Source of the DNA: DATADD01 sp046262355
GTDB lineage: Bacteria; Actinomycetota; CADDZG01; WHSQ01
Assembly (NCBI GenBank): GCA_046262355.1
Contig: JBHEMX010000076.1
Coordinates: 1 to 26,849 of the forward strand
Reading direction: 5' to 3'
DNA: 26,849 bases
The stretch's first letter is position 1; every line of letters starts with the position of its first letter. The notes beneath the pieces are model-generated. The model saw only the letters and a list, made by a program, of their open reading frames with translations, was not told the DNA's origin and did no database searches. Shown here piece after piece: positions 8,015 through 14,663 of this stretch. A program made the position numbers and the translations under genes.

Positions 8015-9022
8015 CTACCTGCTCTCGTTCGTCGATCCGCCCGTTACCCTGTCGCCGTCGGCGATCGCCGCGTCGACCAGGTGGGCTCCCGCCTCCACGC
8101 GCACCCCGGCGCCGAGGATCGAGCGCGCGACCATCGCGCCCGAAGCCACGAACGCCTCGGGCAGCAGCACGGAGCCCTCCACGGTGGCGCCGCCCTGAAC
8201 CGAGACCCCGGCTCCGAGACAGCTCCAGGATACCCGTGCGCCGTCCTCGACGCGCGCCCCGGGAGCCGCCAGGACGCCCGCCGCGTCGGGAGCCTCGATG
8301 GAGGGCGACGAGTACCGTCCCTCGAGCGCGTCGAGGTTCGCGTCGAGGTACTTCCGCGGCGTCCCGATGTCCATCCAGTACGCGTTCGTGCCGAGCGCGA
8401 AGAGGCCGGCGCCGTCGGCCACGAGCCCGGGGAACAGCTGCAGCTCGGCGGACCACACGTGCCCTGCGGGAACCCGGTCGAGCACGCGGGGCTCGAAGAG
8501 GTAGATCCCGGCGTTGATGAGATCCGTGGGAGCCTCGCCGGCGGGTGGCTTCTCGATGAACCCCAGCACGCGTCCGTCCGGGCCGGCCGGCACCACGCCG
8601 TAGGCCGACGGATCGGCCACCGGGGTGAGCAGGATCGTCGCCTCGGCCGAGCGGGAGCGATGGAACTCCGTCATCTGGCCGAGATCGGCGTCGGTCAGGA
8701 TGTCGCCGTTGAAGACGAGGAAGGCCTCGTCGCCCACGAGCGCCTCGGCGTTCTTGATCGCGCCCGCCGTGCCCAACGGCGTCTTCTCGTGGGTCACCTG
8801 CACCGCCAGGCCGCGCGCCCGGGCGGCGTCGATCGTCACGGCGAAGGCGTCGGCGAGATAGGAGGTCAGCAGCACCACCTCATCGATCCCGTGGCGCAGC
8901 AAGAGATCGAAGACGTGCTCCATGTGGGGACGGTTGGCGATCGGCAGGAGGTGCTTGGGGCGCGTCAGCGTGAGGGGGCGCAGCCGCGTGCCGAAGCCTC
9001 CCGTCAGAAGGAGCGCCTTCAT
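8015..9022 (-). CDS. Sugar-1-phosphate nucleotidyltransferase, probably mannose-1-phosphate guanylyltransferase
   Basis: A 335-residue protein of the ADP-glucose/GDP-mannose pyrophosphorylase type. The N-terminal nucleotidyltransferase domain (about 1-235) starts with LTGGFGTRLRPLT, the nucleotide-binding signature, followed by FNGDILTDADLG (metal-binding Asp), GFIEKPPAG and INAGIYLFEP. From about residue 245 there are hexapeptide-like repeats (APGARVEDGARV, LGAGVSVQGGATVEGSVL) forming a left-handed beta-helix. This two-domain form is typical of actinobacterial GDP-mannose pyrophosphorylases, and GDP-mannose-dependent enzymes at 4085-5071 and 12370-13335 support that substrate. Glucose-1-phosphate thymidylyl- or uridylyltransferase activity is an alternative. 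ATG at 9022 overlaps the preceding small ORF as ATGA. Epimerase remnants lie on both sides. Confidence 0.82.
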   Translation of the reverse strand: MKALLLTGGFGTRLRPLTLTRPKHLLPIANRPHMEHVFDLLLRHGIDEVVLLTSYLADAFAVTIDAARARGLAVQVTHEKTPLGTAGAIKNAEALVGDEAFLVFNGDILTDADLGQMTEFHRSRSAEATILLTPVADPSAYGVVPAGPDGRVLGFIEKPPAGEAPTDLINAGIYLFEPRVLDRVPAGHVWSAELQLFPGLVADGAGLFALGTNAYWMDIGTPRKYLDANLDALEGRYSSPSIEAPDAAGVLAAPGARVEDGARVSWSCLGAGVSVQGGATVEGSVLLPEAFVASGAMVARSILGAGVRVEAGAHLVDAAIADGDRVTGGSTNESR

Positions 9023-9123
9023 CGTCCCGGCACGACCCCGGAGGACCCGCGGCCGCCCTCCCGCAGGGCGGCCCCCAGCTGAGCTCCGCCGAAGCCCGGC
9101 GCGCCGGTCATGAGAGTCCGCAT
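9019..9123 (-). pseudogene. N-terminal scrap of a short-chain dehydrogenase/epimerase, 34 codons
   Basis: The ATG at 9123 opens a 34-codon frame beginning MRTLMTGAPGFGGAQLGAAL. TGAPGFGG matches the TGxxGFxG dinucleotide-binding motif at the very start of sugar epimerases, with the usual basic residue and short strand before it. After about 30 residues the frame stops; its TGA overlaps the guanylyltransferase ATG (ATGA). It is far too short to be an enzyme, so it is probably the remaining 5' end of a truncated epimerase gene, now possibly acting as a coupling leader peptide for the guanylyltransferase. No good ribosome site was seen before its ATG. Confidence 0.5.
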
Positions 9124-9142
9124 CAGGGAGTCGGCGAGGGGC

Positions 9143-9604
9143 TCAGGCGCCGGTGGCTCGCCGGAACGACAGCCCGACGATCGCGATGCCGAGCGCCACC
9201 ACGACAACGCCGATCCAGCGCAGGAGCGGGACGTGCTCGTGAAGGAAGAGGCGAGCGGAGGCCACGATCGCGATGTAGGAGAGCCCGACGAAGGGATATG
9301 CGACCGAGAGCGGCACGCGCGACAACACGACGAGCCAGAAGAGCGCCGAGACGCCGAACAAGGCAAGGCCGACCCACAAGCGCGGCTCCTTGACGGCGCG
9401 CAGGATCGTCTCCCCCGGCGCGGACATCTCTTGCTGGCCGATGCGCCCGACTCGGTTCATCGCGGACTTGAGCGTGAGCTGTCCGACCACCGCGAAGCCC
9501 ACGCTCACGATGAGCAGGACGAGGGAAACGAGAGACACGGCGCGCGGCACGGCCGCCTGAGCTGCGGCCGGCAATGCCTCGGGAGGAGGGACTTCGAAAG
9601 CCAC
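9143..9604 (-). CDS. Small EamA/SMR-type membrane transporter
   Basis: A 153-residue protein with four hydrophobic helices, at about residues 22-45, 75-95, 100-118 and 127-146. The segments VGQLTLKSAM, LWVGLALFGVSALFWLVVLSRVPLSVAYPFVGLSY (about 76-110) and a GIAIVGLSFRR tail match the small multidrug resistance/ArnE-like branch of the drug/metabolite transporter superfamily. ArnE-like proteins help flip lipid-linked sugars, which would fit this locus, but the assignment is by resemblance only. The start is GTG at 9604, with TAGAAT at 9614-9619 nine bases upstream and no Shine-Dalgarno, so the mRNA may be nearly leaderless. It lies 46 bases after the SpoIID gene. Confidence 0.78.
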   Translation of the reverse strand: MAFEVPPPEALPAAAQAAVPRAVSLVSLVLLIVSVGFAVVGQLTLKSAMNRVGRIGQQEMSAPGETILRAVKEPRLWVGLALFGVSALFWLVVLSRVPLSVAYPFVGLSYIAIVASARLFLHEHVPLLRWIGVVVVALGIAIVGLSFRRATGA

Positions 9605-9613
9605 GAGGTGTGG

Positions 9614-9619
9614 ATTCTA
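9614..9619 (-). promoter_or_regulatory. Possible -10 element for the EamA/SMR gene
   Basis: TAGAAT (minus strand) lies nine bases before the GTG at 9604 in the short gap after the SpoIID gene. It fits the TANNNT -10 consensus; no matching -35 was seen. Transcription would begin within a few bases of the start codon. Confidence 0.35.
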
Positions 9620-9650
9620 TGGCTCCGCGGGCTCCGGCTCGTGGCTTTGC

Positions 9651-11270
9651 TCACCTCCGCAAGCGACGCGTGCAGAGGGTCTCGAGGCCCTCGATCGTGC
9701 CGTTCTCGAAGGACGCCTCGAGCCCGTCGCCGCGCGTACGCGGCACCGAGGTCGGGAAGCCGCACGGCGAGCCCGGGCCGCCGAGCTCGCGGTAGCGCTC
9801 GTCGATGTCGCCCCACAGGGCGACGGGGGCGGGCGCGTCCGGGCTGCGGTACAGCGAGCCTCCCTCGAAGCGCTGCACCCAGCCGCCGGCCGCGGTCCGT
9901 CGCGGCCCCGAGGTCGCGCGCCCGAGCGGCCCGGTAGCGCCGCCGGCCGCCTCGTACCCGGGCTCGAGCGCGGCTGCCACGCTGATGTGGACCCGAAGAC
10001 GGAACCAGGTGTCCTTGAGACCCAGCGCAGAACGCACGGACCAGCCGCTGACGCGCGCGGTCGCGGCGGAGCCGACCACGCGCACACCTCCCCGGTCTGT
10101 CGACTTCACGACCGTGACCCGACCCGAGACCCCGAAGGGCCGCACCAGCTTCACGCGCTTCAGCGTGGGGCCCACGCCGAAGGCGGCGTCGAGCTTCGCC
10201 GCGAGCGTCGACCACGGCATCGTCACGCGCCAGCGATAGTTGGGGTTCGCGGCGACCGCGTCCGCTCCGTCGCGCACCCCGCGTAGGTACGGGACCGGAT
10301 CGCCTCCCCAGACGTTCTGCACCGCCTCGGTATGCCCGCCGGACGACGACGAGTACAGCGCCTGGATCGGGCTCCCTTCGTACAAGACGACCTTGCTCCT
10401 CGTCTTGTCGACGGAGCTCTTCCAGTCCTTCCAGTAGGAGCCGGAGCCGGTGCGCTTGGCGTCACCGCTGTAGACCTGATCGAGCGCGCTGTCGTACAGC
10501 GCACAGTCACACGGCTCGCGATGCTGTCCATCGGCAAGGATCCTGCGCAGAGCATAGGTGCGCGCCGCGATCGCCTGCGCCCTCAGCGCTGCGTGAGGCC
10601 ACGACGCCGGCACCTCCCCGAGGCCGTAGACGTACTTCTGCATCGGCAGAGCCAGGACCAGACGGAGGCAGTAGCTGAGGCCGCACGAGCCGGTCGGGTA
10701 CGGCGCCACCTGGAGCTTGCCGTATGCGTAGGCGAGGGACTTCTCCGTGATCCGGGCGCGCGACCCGTACCGAGCGAAGGTCGCGACGAGAGGACGCTCG
10801 AGGCCGCCGAACACGATCCTGCCGCGCCGCTTGACCCTGACGCCGTTGCGGAACAGGCGCATCCCGCCGGTGACGCTGGGCTCCACGCGCCACGACGCGT
10901 TGACGCCGCCGGCGGCCACGACGCCGCCTCCCTTGACCTTGAAGACGACGCGGCCGCCGGTCCCCGTGCGGGCCTGCGAGGTCACGTGGATCGCGCCGCG
11001 CGACTGCAGCAGCCCGACGCGCACGCGCCGGGGCATGCGCGCCTTGCGCACGTGGGCGCCGGAGTAGTAGTGCGTGAGGATCTGGCGCGCGCCCCTGCCC
11101 TTGAGCGCTCGCCCATACGCGCCGTACTGCGACATCCCGATCCCGTGGCCCCAGCCCCGCCCACGGATCGTCACCGTCCGCTTAGCCTGCGCGCCCGCCG
11201 GCACCAGAGCGGCGATCAGCGCGCCGGCGAGCGCGCAGACGGCGAGGCGGCGCATCCCGCGGCGGGTCAT
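9651..11270 (-). CDS. Secreted SpoIID/LytB-domain protein with C-terminal LGFP-like repeats
   Basis: About 539 residues. The N-terminus has a basic stretch, a hydrophobic core and a cleavage-like AQA site at about residue 28, a Sec signal peptide. RGWGHGIGMSQYGAYGRA follows, typical of SpoIID proteins. The SpoIID/LytB domain continues through LPMQKYVYGLGEVPASWP, LRAQAIAARTYAL and YSSSSGGHTE; in sporulating bacteria this fold cuts or activates cutting of peptidoglycan glycan strands. The last ~130 residues hold two degenerate LGFP-type repeats (YEAAGGATGPLG, YRELGGPGSPCGFPTS with WVQRFEGGSLYRS between), a cell-wall anchoring module common in Actinobacteria. ATG at 11270 overlaps the upstream GT stop as ATGA and has GGAGG 10 bases upstream; a TTG at 11279 is less likely. 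Its coupling to a glycosyltransferase suggests that polymer export and wall remodelling are coordinated. Confidence 0.88.
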   Translation of the reverse strand: MTRRGMRRLAVCALAGALIAALVPAGAQAKRTVTIRGRGWGHGIGMSQYGAYGRALKGRGARQILTHYYSGAHVRKARMPRRVRVGLLQSRGAIHVTSQARTGTGGRVVFKVKGGGVVAAGGVNASWRVEPSVTGGMRLFRNGVRVKRRGRIVFGGLERPLVATFARYGSRARITEKSLAYAYGKLQVAPYPTGSCGLSYCLRLVLALPMQKYVYGLGEVPASWPHAALRAQAIAARTYALRRILADGQHREPCDCALYDSALDQVYSGDAKRTGSGSYWKDWKSSVDKTRSKVVLYEGSPIQALYSSSSGGHTEAVQNVWGGDPVPYLRGVRDGADAVAANPNYRWRVTMPWSTLAAKLDAAFGVGPTLKRVKLVRPFGVSGRVTVVKSTDRGGVRVVGSAATARVSGWSVRSALGLKDTWFRLRVHISVAAALEPGYEAAGGATGPLGRATSGPRRTAAGGWVQRFEGGSLYRSPDAPAPVALWGDIDERYRELGGPGSPCGFPTSVPRTRGDGLEASFENGTIEGLETLCTRRLRR

Positions 11271-12373
11271 CTTCCGCAAGCCTCCCGGTAGGCGCGCGCC
11301 GTAGCGAGCGCGGTGCGCTCCCAGGTGTAGGTGGATGCTCGAGCTCTTCCGGCTCTCACGAACTTCCTCCTCAGGTTGTCGTCGGCGACGAGCGAGACCA
11401 GAGCGTCGGCGATAGCGTCCGGGTCGCTCGGGTCGACGGACAGGGCGGCCTCTCCCAGTACCTCATCGACCGCGCGATAGCGTCCCACAAGCGCGGGGGT
11501 ACCGGCCGCCATGGCCTCGAGCGGCGGCAGGCCGAAGCCCTCGTAGAGCGACGGATAGCAGAACAGCTCGGCCGCGGCGAGGAGCCCGGGAAGCGTCTCG
11601 TCGCCGACCCAGCCGAGCGGCACGACGCCGGGGGTCTCGGGCAGCTCCGGCCCCCAGCCCTTCGCTCCGGCGAGGACGAGCGTCCAGCCGCGCAGGTGCC
11701 GGGAGGCGCGCCGCCATGCCTCGAGGAGCATGGCGAGGTTCTTGCGCGGCTCGATCGTGCCCACCGCGAGCACGAACGGCCCCGCGATCCCCAGGCGCGC
11801 GAGCGCACTCTCTCCGAGGGGCTGCGCTCCGAAGAAGACGGGGGACACCCCCTCGTGCGTCACGACTACCTTGCTCGCGCCGACGGCGTAGCGCTCTTCG
11901 ACCTCGGCGGCGATCGCTTGGGTTGGGCACAGCACCCGCGCGGCGCGCCTTATCGACCACGGGACGAGCGCCCGCAGCCGCTTCCCGCCCGGGAACGTGT
12001 CGTTCCGCAGGTACGAGAGGTCGTGCACGGTGACGACGCCGGGGACGCCGCCCAGCGCGGGCAGGACGAAGTTCGTTCCGTGCACCACGTCGACGCCACC
12101 CACGAGCCCGCCTATCGCCGGACGGTCGAGGTGGCGCCATGCGAGCCGAACCGCGCGCGCCGGCAGCCGCCAGCGCGCCGTCGTCGCCTCCCGGGGACCC
12201 CGCAGAGCGACCTCGTAGCGCCGCAGGTCGACCCCCACCAGCTCGAGGTTGCGCGCGAGCTCGCGCGTGTAGCGCCCCACCCCGGTTGGTGGGTCGAGCA
12301 GCGGTCCCACATCGAGGGCGACGCAGAGGCGCCGTGCCGCGCTGGCGGAGAGGCCGCCGGCCTGTGACGTCAC
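11267..12373 (-). CDS. Glycosyltransferase family 4 (mannosyltransferase-like)
   Basis: 368 residues. The GTG at 12373 overlaps the fcl stop as GTGA, which sets the start; the frame upstream of it is a shadow of fcl. The N-terminal domain has DPPTGVGRYTRELARNL, the glycine-rich acceptor-side loop, then VDVVHGTNFVLP and VTVHDLSYL. The C-terminal donor-binding domain has VGTIEPRKNLAMLLEAW, AGAKGWG and YEGFGLPPLEAMAAGTP, the EX7E motif of GT4 enzymes. GTIEPRKN is common in WbdA/WbdB-like mannosyl- and rhamnosyltransferases, and GDP-mannose is a plausible donor here, but this is inference. It resembles the plus-strand enzymes at 13554 and 14660, suggesting old duplications. Its 3' end overlaps the SpoIID gene. 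Confidence 0.9.
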   Translation of the reverse strand: MTSQAGGLSASAARRLCVALDVGPLLDPPTGVGRYTRELARNLELVGVDLRRYEVALRGPREATTARWRLPARAVRLAWRHLDRPAIGGLVGGVDVVHGTNFVLPALGGVPGVVTVHDLSYLRNDTFPGGKRLRALVPWSIRRAARVLCPTQAIAAEVEERYAVGASKVVVTHEGVSPVFFGAQPLGESALARLGIAGPFVLAVGTIEPRKNLAMLLEAWRRASRHLRGWTLVLAGAKGWGPELPETPGVVPLGWVGDETLPGLLAAAELFCYPSLYEGFGLPPLEAMAAGTPALVGRYRAVDEVLGEAALSVDPSDPDAIADALVSLVADDNLRRKFVRAGRARASTYTWERTALATARAYREACGR

Positions 12374-13335
12374 GCGAAGGTGGCCGCCTCTGCCTCTTTC
12401 CTGTGCTCGAGATACCAGTCGACGGTCGCGCCAAGACCCACCTCGAGCGACGTATGCGCTCGGAAGCCGAACTCCGCCTCGGCCCGAGACGTGTCCACCC
12501 GTCGCCGTGGCTGCCCGTCCGGCTTGGACGCGTCCCACTCGATCGAGCCCTCGAACCCCACAACCCGCGCGATGAGCGTCACAAGCTCCGCCACCGCGAT
12601 CTCCCGGCCCGAGCCCACGTTCACAGGCTCTCCGCCGTCGTAGCGCTCTGCGGCCAGGACGATCGCCTCGGCGGCGTCCTCGACGTAGAGGAACTCGCGC
12701 GTCGCCTTGCCCGTCCCCCACACCTCGATCGTGGGCAGGCGGCGCTCCTTGGCCTCGACGCATCTCTTGATCAGCGCAGGTATGACGTGCGAGACGCCCG
12801 GGTGGAACTTGTCGCCCGGCCCGTAGAGGTTCGTCGGCAGCAGGTAGATGGCGTTCTGTCCGTGTTGCGCGCGGTTCGCCTGCGCATGGACCAGGAGCGC
12901 CTTCTTGGCGAGCCCGTACGGCGCGTTCGTCTCCTCCGGATAGCCGTCCCACAGCGCGCCCTCCGAGAAGGGCACCGGCGTGAACTTGGGATACGAGCAG
13001 ATCGTTCCGAGGACCACGGTCTTGGCGACGCCGGCCCGGCGCGCCTCCTCGATCACGTAGGTGCCCATGAGGAGGTTGCCGAGGTAGAGGTCGGCAGGAT
13101 GCACCATGTTGGCCCCTATACCGCCGACGCGCGCCGCGAGGTGCACCACCACGTCGGGAGCGGCGTCCACGAACGCTTTGGCGACGTCGTCGGGCTGGGT
13201 GAGGTCGAGGTCTGAGCGGCGGGGGACGCTGAGCGCTGCCGGGCCTCCCTCCGCCACGCGACGGCACACCGCACGACCGAGGAACCCCCCGCCTCCGGTG
13301 ACGAGCACTCGCTTGTCGCTCCAGAACCCGTCCAC
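12370..13335 (-). CDS. fcl: GDP-L-fucose synthase
   Basis: A 321-residue bifunctional epimerase/reductase that turns GDP-4-keto-6-deoxy-D-mannose into GDP-L-fucose with NADPH. VTGGGGFLGRAV (residues 12-23) is the coenzyme motif. HLAARVGGIGANMVHPADL, TICSYPK, PTNLYGPGDKFHP and VSHVIPAL are strongly diagnostic. Compared with the E. coli enzyme (Ser107, Cys109, Tyr136, Lys140, His179, from memory), the equivalents are Thr111, Cys113, Tyr140, Lys144 and His183, so only the Ser is changed, to Thr. The partner GDP-mannose 4,6-dehydratase is not in the window. The start is GTG at 13335, exactly six bases after TACGAT (minus strand), suggesting a leaderless transcript and making it the first gene of the minus-strand arm. 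Confidence 0.92.
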   Translation of the reverse strand: MDGFWSDKRVLVTGGGGFLGRAVCRRVAEGGPAALSVPRRSDLDLTQPDDVAKAFVDAAPDVVVHLAARVGGIGANMVHPADLYLGNLLMGTYVIEEARRAGVAKTVVLGTICSYPKFTPVPFSEGALWDGYPEETNAPYGLAKKALLVHAQANRAQHGQNAIYLLPTNLYGPGDKFHPGVSHVIPALIKRCVEAKERRLPTIEVWGTGKATREFLYVEDAAEAIVLAAERYDGGEPVNVGSGREIAVAELVTLIARVVGFEGSIEWDASKPDGQPRRRVDTSRAEAEFGFRAHTSLEVGLGATVDWYLEHRKEAEAATFA

Positions 13336-13341
13336 GTGAGG

Positions 13342-13347
13342 ATCGTA
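13342..13347 (-). promoter_or_regulatory. -10-like element of a leaderless fcl promoter
   Basis: TACGAT on the minus strand is followed by six bases and then the GTG of fcl. The identical hexamer and spacing precede the acyl-CoA dehydrogenase ATG at 24203. With a normal -10 to start distance, transcription would begin at or beside the start codon. No Shine-Dalgarno was seen. Confidence 0.5.
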
Positions 13348-13489
13348 GTCGCCCGGGCCCGGTTTGGGACGCGCCCGCGGCGGTCGGTTACGACGGACCT
13401 TTGCTCCTGTAGCACCGCTGGGCGAGGGTGGAGGGCTTCTGGTAGCCCCGAGCGGGTCGCAGGAGCGCGTGCGGCGCGCCGATGGGTCT

Positions 13490-13508
13490 CGGGAGGACGA
13501 TCCTCCCG
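13490..13508 (+). repeat. Perfect 8-bp inverted repeat with 3-base loop
   Basis: CGGGAGGA, loop CGA, then TCCTCCCG. The left arm contains a Shine-Dalgarno-like GGAGG and the hairpin ends directly before an in-frame ATG at 13509, 45 bases upstream of the start chosen for the glycosyltransferase. In RNA it would hide that ribosome site. It might also be a DNA operator between the divergent genes. No T-run follows, so it is not an ordinary terminator. Confidence 0.5.
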
Positions 13509-13553
13509 ATGCACCGCCCTCCTCCGGCGCGCCGCGGGTGCGAGAATCCGGCC

Positions 13554-14663
13554 GTGCCGGACAACCTGCGTATCGCCCTGACCGTCGAACAGTGCTGGCA
13601 CCGCGTCCCCGGGGGCACCGCGGTGGCGGCGATCGGCATGGCTCGAGCCCTCATGGGACGCGCCGGGGTGACCGTCCTGGGCGTCGCGGCCCGCCATCGC
13701 TCGACGCCCGCGGAGGGCTGGACGCCGCCGCTTCCGGTGCGGCATCTGTCGCTCCCGCGCCTCGCCCTCTACGAAAGCTGGCACCGGCTGCGGCGGCCCA
13801 ATGTCGAGGGGGCGACCGGGCCGGTCGACGTCGTGCACGCGACCTCGATCGCGATGCCGCCGCGCTCGGCGCCGATCGTGCTCACGATCCACGACCTTGC
13901 GTTCGTCGCCCATCCCGAGCACTTCACACGGCGCGGCCTCAGCTTCTTCCGGCGCGGCCTCGCCCTCGCCCTGCGCGACGCCGACCTCGTGCTGTGCTCC
14001 TCGCGCGCCACGGCGCGCGCCTGCGAGCGCGCCGGATTCCACCCCACCCGGCTGCGTCACGTCCCTCTCGGCGTCGACGTCGCACCCGCGGCCGACAGGG
14101 AGGTGCAGCGTGTGCGACGCAGCTACGGGCTCGACCGTCCCTATCTGTTGTGGACCGGCACGATCGAGCCCCGCAAGAACCTCGGCGGGCTCCTCAGGGC
14201 GCTTCCGCACGTGGACGCCGACGTCGAGCTCGTCGTGGCCGGGCCACGGGGATGGAACGAGGACCTCGACGCGCTCGTCGCGGGGGCACGGCGCACCGTG
14301 CGGGTGCTGGGATTCGTTCCGGCAGCCGACCTCGGTGGCCTCTATGCGGGGGCGAGCGCGTTCTGCTGGCCGAGCCTCATGGAGGGCTTCGGGTTCCCGG
14401 TGCTCGAGGCGATGGCTCAGGGAACGCCTGTAGTGACCTCCAGGGGGACATCCACCGAGGAGCTCGCCGCCGGAGCCGGCGTGCTCGTGGACCCGCACGA
14501 TCCCGGGGCGATAGCGGAGGGGATCAACGAGGTGCTGAACGACGGGCCCCGGGCGGCGCAGCTCGCCGAGGCGGGACGCACGCGCGCCGCGGGATACTCC
14601 TGGAGCCGCTGCGGCGATCTCGTGCTCGAGGCCTATCGGGACGCCGCGAGGGGGGTCGCGTGA
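13554..14663 (+). CDS. Glycosyltransferase family 4
   Basis: 369 residues from GTG at 13554. The GT-B N-terminal domain has PGGTAVAAIGMARAL, DVVHATSIAMPP and LTIHDLAFVAHPEHF; the donor domain has WTGTIEPRKNLGGLLRAL, AGPRGW and MEGFGFPVLEAMAQGTPVV, the GT4 EX7E motif. I prefer GTG 13554 because homologous sequence starts there (NLRIALTVEQ) and GAGAAT lies exactly six bases upstream, the geometry of other leaderless starts in this window. ATG at 13509, preceded by GGGAGGA within a hairpin, and an ATG at 13482 are alternatives. The 3' end overlaps the next gene by GTGA. Sugar specificity is unknown; GTIEPRKN enzymes often use GDP-mannose or dTDP-rhamnose. Confidence 0.88.
   Translation: MPDNLRIALTVEQCWHRVPGGTAVAAIGMARALMGRAGVTVLGVAARHRSTPAEGWTPPLPVRHLSLPRLALYESWHRLRRPNVEGATGPVDVVHATSIAMPPRSAPIVLTIHDLAFVAHPEHFTRRGLSFFRRGLALALRDADLVLCSSRATARACERAGFHPTRLRHVPLGVDVAPAADREVQRVRRSYGLDRPYLLWTGTIEPRKNLGGLLRALPHVDADVELVVAGPRGWNEDLDALVAGARRTVRVLGFVPAADLGGLYAGASAFCWPSLMEGFGFPVLEAMAQGTPVVTSRGTSTEELAAGAGVLVDPHDPGAIAEGINEVLNDGPRAAQLAEAGRTRAAGYSWSRCGDLVLEAYRDAARGVA

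Larger units (their letters stand above)
13336..13553. promoter_or_regulatory. Divergent control region between the two polysaccharide arms
   Basis: This 218-base gap separates two divergent operons. It contains a minus-strand -10-like TACGAT at 13342-13347 before fcl, a plus-strand GAGAAT at 13542-13547 before the GT gene, and a perfect short hairpin at 13490-13508. No -35 boxes close to consensus were found. Open frames running through it look like shadows. Confidence 0.5.

Noticed and set aside
7578..8456. 292-codon minus-strand frame across the guanylyltransferase end
   Set aside because: It is Arg/Gly-rich with no domain and is out of frame with both the guanylyltransferase and the epimerase remnant.
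11267..13267. 666-codon minus-strand frame extending through fcl
   Set aside because: The part above 12373 is a shadow of fcl; the GTGA overlap at 12370-12373 gives a natural start for the glycosyltransferase.
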